A model generated the notes under the pieces. That model was not told the origin of the DNA. It saw only the letters and a list, made by a program, of their open reading frames with translations, and did no database searches. Below are positions 31,636-42,654 of a DNA stretch of 64,000 nucleotides, one piece after another (within the stretch, counting starts at the first letter, position 1; each line of letters opens with the position of its first letter). The translations under genes and the position numbers were made by a program. Source of the DNA: Tricholomella constricta (lineage: Eukaryota; Basidiomycota; Agaricomycetes; Agaricales; Lyophyllaceae); NCBI GenBank assembly GCA_013368375.1, contig JAACJP010000001.1:1984001-2048000 (forward strand). Direction: 5' to 3'.

Positions 31636-33209
31636 TCATAGATATATTCTCCGCAAATCTGACGCGCCAGTAATCCGCTTGCAGATAGGACAGAGCTTCG
31701 TTGAACCAAGACAACGAAGCCAACATTCTCGACAACAGGTATGCCAGCAGCCGGTTGATACCGTTGGCTCATTATATGGGTCGATGCATATTCGACACAA
31801 CAGTGACGTCGAAGACGATACACGCATTGCTTCCTAAGGATCGATGGATTAGTTAGTTCCTGCGGTGGAATGGAGATCGCACAAATGCTTACAAGCTGCT
31901 TGACTTTATTTTCAAGTGCTGTGATTAACGAGGACTTGTCGCCACGCTTCCTGGCCGCAAGAATCGCGAGGTCCATTTTGTCCGTATCGCCCAGACCCAT
32001 CACTTCCTCCATCTTCGCTTTCACCTCATCCACGCCGGCACTAGACGCGTTGCGAACTACCTTACCCTCAGCGACCAGATCTCGTAGTGTCTTCTGTTCC
32101 CGCTGTGCTTCATCTTCATTATCATCTTCTATCTCCACCTCCAGGTCCTGTTCCACCTCCACATGCGAAGAGTTGACTGGCAAGAGGTCCCCTTCGGTGA
32201 ATTGCGCTACTCCGAAGCCTTCTTCACCATCTACATCCAATTCGTCGTCTACATCCTGGTCGTTTTGATTTCGTGTGTGAAACCCAGTACCTACAGAAAC
32301 GTTCTCAGTCATATCAATCGAATAAGACAAAATGTTACGTGCCTCTGACATTGCCCACATGGCCAGCAGCACCGTCCGCAGCGTACGCCTCTTCCCATAT
32401 CTCATCATCTGCCGCTCTTTGCTGCTCTAACGTATGCTGCCTTTCCTCCTCCAATCTCCTACTTTCATTAGCCAAACACGCATCCACATGTGCATCCAAC
32501 ACGTCTTGATCTCCCCGCACTGCAACTATGCAGACCGGACACACTATCTCCCCACCACTCGACCTGGCCCGGCGGTCCCTCCCCCTTGCCTCTTCCTCTT
32601 CCCCTTCCCGCGCCATCTCGCGAAACTTCGCGTGACGTTGCTTTCGACGTCTTTTGATAGTTTGGATGGTTTTCCCCGCCTGCTGTAGCAAATCATGGCT
32701 GCCTCCTGGAATCATCGCACTGAGAGATTTACGAGCCTTGATGGCCGACCGTCTGCTCCGCGAACTTGGGCCAGGGCTGCATGGATGGATATGTATTTAA
32801 CACCAGAGTTTGTCTCAGAGAGGAAGTAGCCGCACCCATCGTCGGGGTCCTCATAAAGTAAGTCGGTTGATCCAACTTGCTTTAATATCGTCTCGACTCG
32901 TTCAGATTCTAGCTCGGCGTGGATGGGCAGGAGGCGAAGAGGAATGAGTTCGTCGCAGACAGGGCATTTCCTCGTCTCCGCGCGTTTAGCTGTTAAACAC
33001 CATCAGCATTGACATTTGCTTCATCTTCAACACCACACAAACGCTTTTTGACTTTTGGAGTCTCTTCTGGGACTGGAGACAATGACGACGAGCCTTCACG
33101 GTCCTGGATGTACGCCCGTTTCTTCCCTCTACATTATCCCGTCTCGTTAACTTCGCAGGATTTGCAAGTAGAATCTGTGGACGCACTTTGACAAACTTGC
33201 GACGGCCAT
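31636..33209 (-). CDS. RNF220-type RING E3 ubiquitin ligase
   Basis: RNF220 ligases ubiquitinate nuclear and signalling proteins in animals. The fungal gene gives about 400 residues. N-terminal exon: MAVASLSK, then a 58-base intron (GTGCGT..GTAG), then GKKRAYIQDREGSSSLSPVP. A first Cys pair follows (RKCPVCDELIPLRLLPIHAE), and a second cysteine/histidine unit (GEIVCPVCIVAVRGDQDVLD .. HVDACL). These match the RNF220 middle region, with a coiled, Arg/Glu-rich stretch between. An acidic segment (EVEIEDDNEDEAQRE) comes next. The C-terminal RING is LLCRICIDPYNEPTVSTGCW, HTCCRECWLRCLGSTKLCPI, ending CKRITGASDLRRIYL. The ending DLRRIYL and the CWH..C..CW spacing are characteristic of RNF220 and unlike most RING families. 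The start at 33209 depends on the inferred first intron. Confidence 0.82.
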
Positions 33210-33637
33210 GGTTTGCGTGAAACTCAGCCCGAACTCAGCGGAACAGTGCACAGAATTATTCCTCGCGCTTGCAGTCGGCCTAAGGATAGTTTTTGGATGG
33301 ATTGCGGACGCCGTCGTCGGATGAAGTTCATGATGAAAGCTCGAAGTGATATATTGTCCACGTGATCCGGCGCGTCGCGCAAATTCGTTCAAGCCCTTTT
33401 CGGTCTTGACCATCTCCTGCCTCCGCTCCTTCGTTATCTAGAGCTCCACAATACTTGGCAGTTCTCATTCTTCTCTGTAACGCATGCTCAACGACTCCTG
33501 ATTTGCGAACACAGGGTCCAGATGGCTTCTTAAAGCTGTCACATGATTTATCCGAGGAAAATCCGATGCATAAAAGCGACCTCTCTGGAGGAGCAGGCCC
33601 GTCCCACAGCATCTACACCCTGTTACTATCCACCACG
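33210..33637. promoter_or_regulatory. Divergent promoter RNF220-like / beta-glucosidase
   Basis: About 430 bases between two start codons. ATAAAAG at 33570-33576 lies about 60 bases before the beta-glucosidase ATG and is a plausible TATA box. Nothing else was recognised. Confidence 0.45.
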
Positions 33638-36600
33638 ATGTCTACAGAATTCGACGTTGAGGGGACACTCTCTCTGTTGTCGCTCCCAAACAAGATCAAG
33701 CTGCTCACGGGACAGGTCTGATAGCTTTAACGCACTCCAAATAGTTCATTCTTCATCCGTCGCGCTCGTATAGGGGTCGTGGCACACTGAAGCCGTGGCA
33801 GAAGCTGGTGTTCCATCGATGAGGCTCAGTGATGGTAATGTACCTTCAACCCAGTGTAATTATAAGGATCCTGTTTCACCTGTGAAGACGACAGGCCCCA
33901 ACGGTGTACGTGGAACACGATGTATGTAGTACAATGTGTTTATTATATAGAAACTCACATTCTGTCCGTGTCTTCATCCAGTCTTCAATGGTGTCCCCTC
34001 GAGTTGTTTTCCTGCTTCTACTGGGCTGGGCTCGTCCTTCGATGTCGATCTTGTTCGCAAGGTCGGTGAGGCTCTCGGAGACGAGTCCCGCGCCAAAGGT
34101 GCGCACCGCTGTTCTCCTTTCTCTATAAGACATTTTAAGTCCTTCAGGATGCCATGTACTACTGGCGCCCACGGTAAACACTCAGCGCTCCCCTCTTGGT
34201 GGACGCGGCTTTGAGTCGTTCTCGGAAGACCCTCATTTGAATGGAACAATTGCATCGGCATATATCAATGGCCTTCAATCGAAGGGAGTTAGTGCGACTA
34301 TCAAACATTTTGTTGCAAATGACCAGGAGTTTCAACGGTAAGTCCTTGTCTAATACGGTGTCGTAGCCTTCCTCGGAAAGTCACGTTGCGACTGTGAACA
34401 GATTCTCTATTAGCAGTGCGCTCCTTTGCCTCTGGTTGTTTTCCAAGCGTACTGAGCTCTTTTCGACCTTGATTCAGGCGACGTTAGCGAAAGAGCTCTT
34501 CGTGAAATATACCTCAAGCCTTTTCAAATCGCCATCAAGAATTCAAACCCATGGGCCCTTATGACGGCGTACGTTCAGACTACAAGTACTGGCTCACACG
34601 ACGCTCATTTGGATTGTTGGCATTAGGTACAACCGCGTCAATGGTCTCCATGCATCTGAGGACAAGAGGCTGCTGGATGACATCTTGAGGACAGTGAGTA
34701 TTTCTGGACCCACTAACTCCTTTTTCGAGACTTTCTCATGCCTGGTTCCTGGTTCCTCTAACTTCAAGGAATGGGGATTCAAAGGTTCATGATCGTAATC
34801 CTCTCGAATCTACATCGCTGATATCTGCGTAGGGTTGGTCATGAGTGACTGGAATGGTGTATACAGCACCGTCGAAAGTATCAAAGCAGGGTTAGACCTT
34901 GAGATGCCGTAGGTGATTGAAGGTCTTCACGCGCACGCAATATTTATGGATGTCCCCAGTGGACCTTCACTTTTTCGCGGAAAAGCTTTGGAAAGGTCGA
35001 TCGTAGCCGAGAAGCTTTTTCACGCCGACATCGACGTTCGCGTCCGAAAGGTAAGGTTTGAACTATTCTATTACGAGGACTTTTCATAAATCTGTGGCAG
35101 GTCCTTGAGCTGCTCAAGCATGCACATGCCTCGGGCATTCCCTTCGACGGACCTGAGGAATCAGTTGACACTTTGGAATCTCGTCAAACCCTCCGAACAG
35201 CCGCCGCAGATTCTATCGTCCTCCTTAAGAACGACAAAAAGCTGCTTCCACTCACGGGGAAAGCGAAGAAGATCGTCGTGATTGGTCCAAACGCCAAGCA
35301 TGCGATGACCTCTGGAGGGGGTTCTGCGCAGCTCCTTTCCACCTACAGCATATCACCTCTTCAGGGTATAAAGACCGCCGCCAAAGAGATTGGTGCAGAG
35401 GTTACATACACCATTGGCGCTGTGTCTCACAGATACCTTCCTCTGCTTGACCCTTACGTCCAACAACCAAGTGGTCGGCCTGGCGTTTTGATTGAGTTTT
35501 GGAACGACCCTCCTGTGGCAGACTATGTTAGCACCAGTCCTGATTTCAAAGCCCCTCTGGAGCAAGCTATCTGGAGCACACCTACCCTGACGACACATTC
35601 GTTCATGACGGATGGCATTGTAGGTCTATTCTGCTTCAGATGCACCTTTCCCAAGTTGAAACTTGAAGTTTCTCAGGACGAGACCAAGGTCAACCTGACT
35701 TGTTGGATGAGGGTGAGCTTTGTGCACCTTCAATGCGAACCTCAGGTCTCATGACTCTTCCTAAGATAACCGCAAAATTCACGCCTGACGAAGACGGCGA
35801 CTGGGAGTTCGGCCTCAGCATCGCCGGCCGTGCGAACCTCTTCCTCAATCAAAAGCTCGTCATCGACCTCAGCACCAATCCCCCTCAGGGAGAGTCCTTC
35901 TTCGGCCTTGGAACATCTGATGAGCAAACTGTGGTGAAAGGCCTGAAGGCTGGCCAAGTATACGATCTGGAGCTCCGACTAAGCAATGCTGAATTCGCTG
36001 TGCGTGGAAGCCCTTTCCGCTGCTGGGGTGGAGTACGAATGGGTGCAATGAAGCAAATAAATGGCGACGGTGCTATCACAGAAGCCGTACAGTTGGCGAA
36101 AGCTGCGGATGGCAAGTACTTCGATGTTATTTCAGTTGATCCTCTAATATATTGGCTCAGTCGCAATTTTGGTCGTTGGTCTCAGTCATGAGTAAGGCAG
36201 CTTTCTATACTATCGCTCTCTCCTCATTTTTTTTGCAAAGGTGGGAGAGTGAAGGGTTTGATCGAACTGATATCGGGTACGTTATCATTTCTTGGCTGAT
36301 ATATCGTCAATGGAACGAACATCATGATTTTTAGGCTCCCCGGTCTCACAAACCAGCTTGTCCGCGAAGTTCTCCTCGCCAATCCCAACACGGTTGTTGT
36401 CAACCAATCAGGAACTCCAGTTTCTATGCCTTGGATAGAGGAGGCTAGCGCTGTTGTTCAGGTGAGAGGATTATGGATTCTCTTGAACTTTTCTTCTGAG
36501 AAAAACTCTAAAAAGGCATTCTATGGTGGTAACGAACTTGGAAATGGTCTCGCCGACGTGCTCTTTGGAAAGGTCAACCCATCTGGAAAGCTACCGTTGA

Positions 36601-37244
36601 CTTTCCCGTGAGTTTAGCTTGCATATTAATCCTACTTGCAACCTTAACGCGGTAATAGCAAATGTCTGGAGGACTCCCCTTCCTATTTATCATTCGGAAA
36701 CAAGGGCCAAGAACATGGTAAAATCCTGTATAACGAGGTGGGTGATCGCATTAATCCAACGAGAATAGAGTTAACCATTCTGCTGCAGGGTATATTCGTT
36801 GGTTATCGAGGTTTTGAGATCAAAAACGTCGCCCCTCTGTTTCCCTTCGGGTTTGGCCTCTCGTACACTCAATTCGAGTATTCCCACCTCAACTCCTCGA
36901 CCATCTCGCCAGATGGCAAATTCAAGGTTACCTTCGACATCATGAACATTGGGGATGTTCAAGGTCGCGAGGTTGCCCAGATTTACGTCACAGATCAGCG
37001 ATCGTCACTGCCACGACCGACGAAGGAACTTAAAGGGTTTGTCAAGGTCGATCTCAAGCCCGGAGAAACAAAGAGGGTGGAATATATGCTTGACAGAGAA
37101 GCTCTAGGATTCTATGATGACCGTGCGGCACATTGGATCGCAGAAGAGGGCATCTTCACGGTCATGGTTGCTGCATCGTCGACCGACATCCGGTTGACAA
37201 CGGCCGTCGAACTGGAGGAGGAGTTTACTTGGACTGGCCTATAG
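33638..37244 (+). CDS. GH3 beta-glucosidase with PA14 domain, probably intracellular
   Basis: GH3 beta-glucosidases release glucose from cellobiose and related glucosides. About ten exons encode roughly 840 residues. The start is [20 protein letters not shown] (ATG 33638), with no signal peptide. The catalytic TIM barrel has [55 protein letters not shown] and LMTAYNRVNG. The nucleophile motif is [12 protein letters not shown], with Asp in SDW. The second domain starts [23 protein letters not shown]14 insert follows ([29 protein letters not shown]). The C-terminal part has [20 protein letters not shown], split by an intron and containing the conserved ESEGxDR, then [17 protein letters not shown] and a fibronectin-III-like end ([14 protein letters not shown]). 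This PA14 architecture matches fungal intracellular BGL enzymes. It sits upstream of a sugar transporter and a chitinase. Confidence 0.92.
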
Positions 37245-37357
37245 GCAATTATATACAGAGGACGAAGTACAAGGCAGCGAAGCACCAAGAAAAATCAAGG
37301 CCTTACTCGTTGACGGACCAATACGGCTGGCAATAGCAATTAGCAGCGGTCATGATA

Positions 37358-38786
37358 TCAGTCCTCTAGAATAATTTCTATTCCCTCTTCGCGAGCAGCA
37401 TCAACCGCAAGTTTTTCCTTCTCATGTGCGAAGTCTATGAGCGACTCTAAAATATCCCGTTGACCTGAGAGCGCAATAAGGCATAAGTTGAGCTGTCATA
37501 CAATAGATGCCCACCTTCGACATAGTCATGCAGCATTAGCGCGACCTCCGGACGCATCTCCACGCGGCGGCCTTCACGGTTAGATGGGAGACGATCGAGC
37601 AATCCTTGTAGCATGTCGAGAAGTGCACCTGAAGCGTCGAGCTGATCTTCGTAATTCGGAGGTGATTCTGGATTTTGCTGCATAGAGTGAAGAATCTCGT
37701 CCCATAGCCCATCGGCACCCCGAGCAGAGCGGCCAACCTCCCACTTTTTACCATTTATCCCGCCTATTTTGAGGACGATTGTATCATCAGGATTCTGTGG
37801 CAGCGAGAAGCCGTATCCCAGGATGAGCTCTGAATTTGGCTTTGCTCCATAATTATTGAAAAGCTCTCGACCTTGCGTCGGGGGATTATGGAGGACAAGG
37901 GAAATGCTCGGAGTTTCCGAAGTCGTATTATTATTAGCCCTGGGATAAGAGACAACCCATGAAACGGGTTCACCCCGAGCATGATTCAAGGCATCAATTC
38001 CCGGTAAGAGCACGGGCTTAGTGTCTGGGGATGATAGCAAGGATGGGGTGGGCGATAGGACGGACGAAGGAAAGGCGCGGGAAGATAAGAAGGTTGCCGC
38101 TGTTAGATAGGAATCCCTATCAATCAGTGTGAATGAGGATCAAGACCTTCAAGTGTTATTTCCTGACCAAGTAAACTTGCTGCCCCATTCCGGGTTGATG
38201 TTCACGACTGTGGCGTGACATTGGCTCCACTCGTGCCTCCATTCCTTTTCACGATCCAGACTTGCGCCGTACAAGTTCGTACCTTCGAACATTTGCAACT
38301 CCAATCTAGTGAAATGGAGGGGTGTTCGTAGTTTCTGGGCTGTCGGCAAGGTCTTCATATATGCGTAATGGAGCAGATGGCTTATATGGTTGAGTAGGAT
38401 ATTCGACACTGTAGCATGCAAAAAGAACACCTTGAATCCTCTATAATCCAGTGAAAACTTAGATAAGAAGCAATCCACTGCCGTTCAGACCATTGCTCCG
38501 ATGAGACAAGTTCCTTCAAATTCATGAGTTTCAGCAAACATCTCTGAGAAAGCTCCTCCGTGATTGCCAAGTTAAATGGACATTTTACGACGGTTGTGTC
38601 GACTGGGAGGTCTTCTCGAGTGACAATACAATAGCCAGATGGGACTTCAGCAAAAATTCAGCGAGATCTCCGAGAAAAAGCGCTATTTTATGTACCTTCA
38701 GAAAACAATGCATGAGGATGGAATTCACCACCGTGCTCGATGAACCAATTCCTGAACGATACGGCAGTGGCTGGTTCTGAGGTCAT
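37358..38786 (-). CDS. SET-domain lysine methyltransferase (RuBisCO-LSMT/Rkm-like)
   Basis: Split-SET enzymes of this group methylate lysines on ribosomal or other non-histone proteins. The start is MTSEPATAVSFRNWFIEHGG (ATG 38786), then EFHPHALFSEVPSGYCIVTR with an exon junction in SEV, then LPVDTTVVKCPFNLAITEEL. The insert region has helical text (LQMFEGTNLYGASLDREKEW). The SET core is LLPGIDALNHARGEPVSW, with the conserved D-x-x-N-H for the methyl donor, followed by GRELFNNYGAKPNSELILGY and GFSLP, which holds the catalytic Tyr of NNYG. The LSMT C-terminal helices follow. The last intron (50 bases, from GTGGGC) restores QRDILESLIDFAHEKEKLAV, ending IILED. About 400 residues in five or six exons. 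The substrate is unknown; the family is confident. Confidence 0.85.
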
Positions 38787-39338
38787 GGTAGAATTTGTGA
38801 GCTTGTCCGGAATTGACCGTCTTCATACCCCGGCGCGATCATCAACATCCCACCTTCTCCATCTATCGTCTCTTGCCAGCAATCAAGAACTTGGTCTCTG
38901 AACACCCGACATCTGCACATATTTTGGCCAACCTTGTCGATGAGTTCACAGTAGTGAATATGAAAACTTGTGTCATTTTTGTTCTCACTGGTGAGGCGAG
39001 TCCGAACCGGATTGTACAGTTCATCTGTGACAAGCGAAAACGACCGAAGCTTCTGAAACACAAAGGGCCATTCTCATGCGGGCTACTTGCGAGGTCTCGT
39101 GGATGATCGTGGACGATGCCTGTGCTGCCTCTGATTACTTTGGACATTCCCGGAACAGGCCAGAATACTTCCGTCCCTGAGAATTTTCCGATGAAACTCC
39201 TGACGCTGAGCTCATCCGCCGTCAACTCCACCCACCAGCTTCCCCATTTGACATTCAAGTTGGAATAATGCGGTCAGACAAGGACTTAAAAGCCACGCTC
39301 TTCATGGTTTTTCGCCCGTTCCGCATTCCTTCATCACA
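38787..39338. other. Divergent spacer with unexplained overlapping open frames
   Basis: About 550 bases between the SET gene start and the transporter start. Both strands stay open over most of it: plus frame 38813-39106 and minus frames 38863-39258 and 38783-39061. None begins with a convincing ATG. The minus frame WGSWWVELTADELSVRSFIG looks slightly protein-like, but I recognise no family. TTAAAAG near 39287 is a weak TATA candidate for the transporter. It may be a gene fragment, an undetected small gene or chance. Confidence 0.3.
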
Positions 39339-42201
39339 ATGTCTGGAACAGTCAGCGAGAGAGGCCACCATGATGAAAAAGGCGAGATAAACTCACCGAT
39401 AGGCAGCGACCAAGACGTCTCTCAAAGTGCCAAAATCATGGAGGTCGTAAATGCAGACCTTGCTCTGGCCCTGTCTACTGGTCCTCAGCTTAGTCCTACG
39501 AGTCGGAGATCGCTCCAGCTATATGCTATCCTTTTGGTGGCCTTCATGGGAAGCTTATCCAATGGTTTTGACGGATCGGGTGAGTCAATTCACATCATTC
39601 TATATTGCTCCCTAAGCTTAAGCCATGCATAGTCATGAGCGCGGTCAATGGAATGGAGTACGTGATAATATAGAGATACGTTCCAGGCCGACTAACGCTT
39701 CGAAGACAGTACTTACGATACTTCAATATATCGGGTCTCGATGCTGGTGGTGGTGTGGGCACTGTGACAGCCATAATTTTCGGCATTGTACGTCTCTATG
39801 TCACTACTCGTTTGAATAACCCTACCAACGCGTAACCTTGACTCAGTACTCGATAGGTAAGTTGCACATAGCTTCAAAGCTGTAACAGCTCCGGATATTC
39901 ACCATCCATAAATGTAATCAAGGTAGTCTTGTTGGTGTCTTGATTGCTGGACCTGTAGCTGATCGCTTTGGGCGTCGTGGCGGAATGGTAAATTTTATAT
40001 TGATATGGAGTTCGTGTATTGATATGATTATTCTCGCAGGGCTTGGGCAGTCTTATTATCATAGCTGGTGAGTTCTTCAATTAAAATGACTTCATCATCG
40101 CAATAAATCATGTTCAAAGGCGCAATCGTTGTCACCGTTGCGAAGAATACCGATTACCTCCTCGGTGGAAGATTTGTCCTTGGTTTTGGTGTGGCTATAA
40201 CCACCACCGCCGCACCGTCTTATGTCGTAGAAATGTCTCCTCCGCAGGTATTTCAATGGCTCTTGTTGTCGGTTTTGGTGCTCAGAATGCTTTCACAGTG
40301 GCGTGGTCGATTGACTGGGCTGTGAGTAAACTCAGTCTCTTCTTTCGTATTGTTATATTAGACCATTCATTCCCTTATTCAAGATACAACAGTAGGTGTC
40401 CACCGATATTTACATGCCTTTTAGTCATTAAACATCTTGATAAGCTTTCTATTACTCTGGGTCTATTCTATGCAGTATGTCTTATCTCTTAATTCCCCAA
40501 ACCCAACTTTATGTCTGCTTTACAGCTGGAATTACGATTGCCACTGGGCGTCTCGACTCCACAGTGTCTTGGAGAGCACCGCTTGCGATCCAGATTGCAC
40601 CTGCTGGTATCCTCCTTATTTTTGTCTATTTTATTCCTGAGGTCAGTATATCAATCGATCATCGACGTTGTCACCGGCTGAACGTTTTCCATAGTCGCCT
40701 CGGTGGTTGATATCTGTTGGTCGAAGAGAGGAAGCTCGACACATCCTTGCTAAATATCACGGTGATGGTGACGAGAATGCGCCTCTTGTCCAACTGGAAT
40801 GGAAAGAATTCGAAGAAGCGGTCAAGCTTGATGCGTCAGATAAGCGGTGGTACGTCTCATAGTCGAACGTTCTGGTTGGCCTCTACTTCAACTCAGAGAG
40901 AGGATAGGTGGGATTATTCCGAGCTTGTCAACACACGCAATGCACGGTACAGGACTTTCATGATGTTACTCATGGGCTTCTTTGGCGTGGGTCCAACATC
41001 CGTTGAGGTTGTCTGCTTACTAAAATAAATTATCAGCAATGGTCGGGAAATGGCCTTGGGTACGTCGTTGCCACTGTGGTACAGCTTGGTTAACTTACGA
41101 CCCTCCCCAGATACTTCTTGACTATCTTATTCCAAAACGCAGGAGTCACTTCCCAAGAACGCCGCCTTGTTCTCAACTTCGCAAACACATTGATATCGGC
41201 TGGAGGTGCTTTAATTGGAACATCACTCACAGATAAAGGTATTCGGCAGATGTCCTTGTCCATGCCATATTCCTGAAACAGTCTTTTGATCTTAGTCGGC
41301 AGACGAACCATGTGGTTCTGGGGAACACTTGCGTGTTCTGGGATGCTGGCTATCGTGACTGGTGCGCAATATCTAGACTCCTGTGTGTATTGGTCTGATT
41401 TTTAATCTTCAAGGATGTACTGCCAAGTTCGGCACCTCGGGTGCAAACATCACTGGTGCTAACACTGCGATCGCCTTCATCTGCGAGTATTGTACAAAAG
41501 GCGGGCTTGTATAGTCTACTAATTTTTCATTCACAGTCCTCTTCGGCTTCGTCTACAGCTTGACGTACACTCCGCTGCAGGCCCTTTACCCCGCCGAATG
41601 TCTGGAGTATAACACTCGGTAAGCTATGGACGATGAGCTGCGTGTACTCAGTGGCTGACAGGTTATCCGCTCACAAGTGCAAAAGGAATGGCGGTGTGAG
41701 TAAATCCCCGCTCCTTTCGAGGATTTCCGCACATACTCAAGGACTTCACAGCTATGCCTTTGCAGTTAGCTGCGCTTCCTTTGTAAACACGTACGCGGGC
41801 CCTATCGCCTTGGGTAGAATAACCTGGAGGGTAGGGTTCATCAATCACCATAGTCGGCCGCTTGTGACCCATTTTATTCCCGCAGTACTACATCGTATAC
41901 GTCGGATGGGATCTCCTTGAATGTATCGTGATCTACTTTTGCGCGGTCGAAACCAAAGGGAGAACGCTGTGAGTAATTCGAAACCCAAGGCTTGAATTAT
42001 ACTAAAGGAGAAAAACCAGGGAGGAACTAAACGAAATCTTCGAGGTAATGGCCCAAGTTCTATGATGTTCTCCGCTACTAGTAAGCTCATCTCACATTTC
42101 AGGATCCTCATCCTGTGAGGGCATCAATTTCGAAGCAAAAAATTGCCCTTGTGGAGAAGGCAGGAGAAACTCAGGCTGTGATCATGAGCGATGCGGTATA
42201 A
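39339..42201 (+). CDS. MFS sugar transporter (hexose / lactose-permease-like)
   Basis: This is a proton-coupled sugar porter of the plasma membrane. About a dozen short exons encode roughly 520 residues with 12 expected membrane helices. A 60-residue cytosolic N-terminus leads to the first helix (LYAILLVAFMGSLSNGFDGS). The first-half signature is GPVADRFGRRGG. Next are GRFVLGFGVAITTTAAPSYV, VEMSPPQ and WRGRLTGLYNTG. The central loop starts at IPESPRWLIS. The second half has QWSGNGLGYFLTILFQNAG, LTDKVGRRTMWFWG (formed across an intron), YTPLQALYPAECLEYNTRAK and the end VETKGRTLEELNEIFE. The PESPRW and PAECLEYNTRAKG motifs are typical of the fungal lactose-permease/hexose branch. ATG 39339 and stop 42199-42201. 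The sugar cannot be predicted. Lies between beta-glucosidase/SET and the chitinase. Confidence 0.9.
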
Positions 42202-42654
42202 AAATGATTAGCATGTATGACGAGAATGCCTCCAAGTTGACCAAGTCTGACCGACGCGACGCGTCACATCACGTGGTTTTATGTTGAGGGTGTCGCTATC
42301 TCTTCTCCTCGACGAGTCTCCATGTATGATTTCTTGATGGCATGCAACGTATCGACAACATAGAACCATGAGGATCTCTCTGGATCCACGTCGACATCAA
42401 TCAGCTGATTTCGTCTCATCTGCCAACAATGTCAGCTTCGTGCCCAGAATGGCTTCCTTCGTGCTTCGAGTCCCCACTAGTGGTCGCGGTATAGTGTGGA
42501 GAAAAGAAGCCTTCTGCAGATGCATGTTTCAAGGGCCATGCTTTACCCTATCCAAAGGGACACTTCTCACATGGGAGCCGATACCTTGTCAGCCTCCCTC
42601 TGACCGTTATAAATGAACGTAGTTCGACTCCACCCAAGAATCTCAACCCCAATC
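42202..42654. promoter_or_regulatory. Chitinase promoter with TATA box
   Basis: About 450 bases between transporter and chitinase, with no supported gene. TATAAAT at 42608-42614 overlaps an ATG at 42613 that is in frame with the chitinase. Because a TATA box lies upstream of the transcription start, that ATG should not be in the mRNA, and 42655 is the likelier start. Confidence 0.55.

Noticed and set aside
32986..33186. Basic minus-strand ORF (VEGRNGRTSRTVKARRH frame) as the N-terminus of the RING ligase
   Set aside because: It has no ATG and runs out of frame with the downstream exons. Removing the 58-base intron from GTGCGT gives a start at 33209 with a continuous frame.
42613..42654. Chitinase start at ATG 42613
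   Set aside because: This ATG lies inside the TATA box, and using it would hide the signal peptide. ATG 42655 is preferred.
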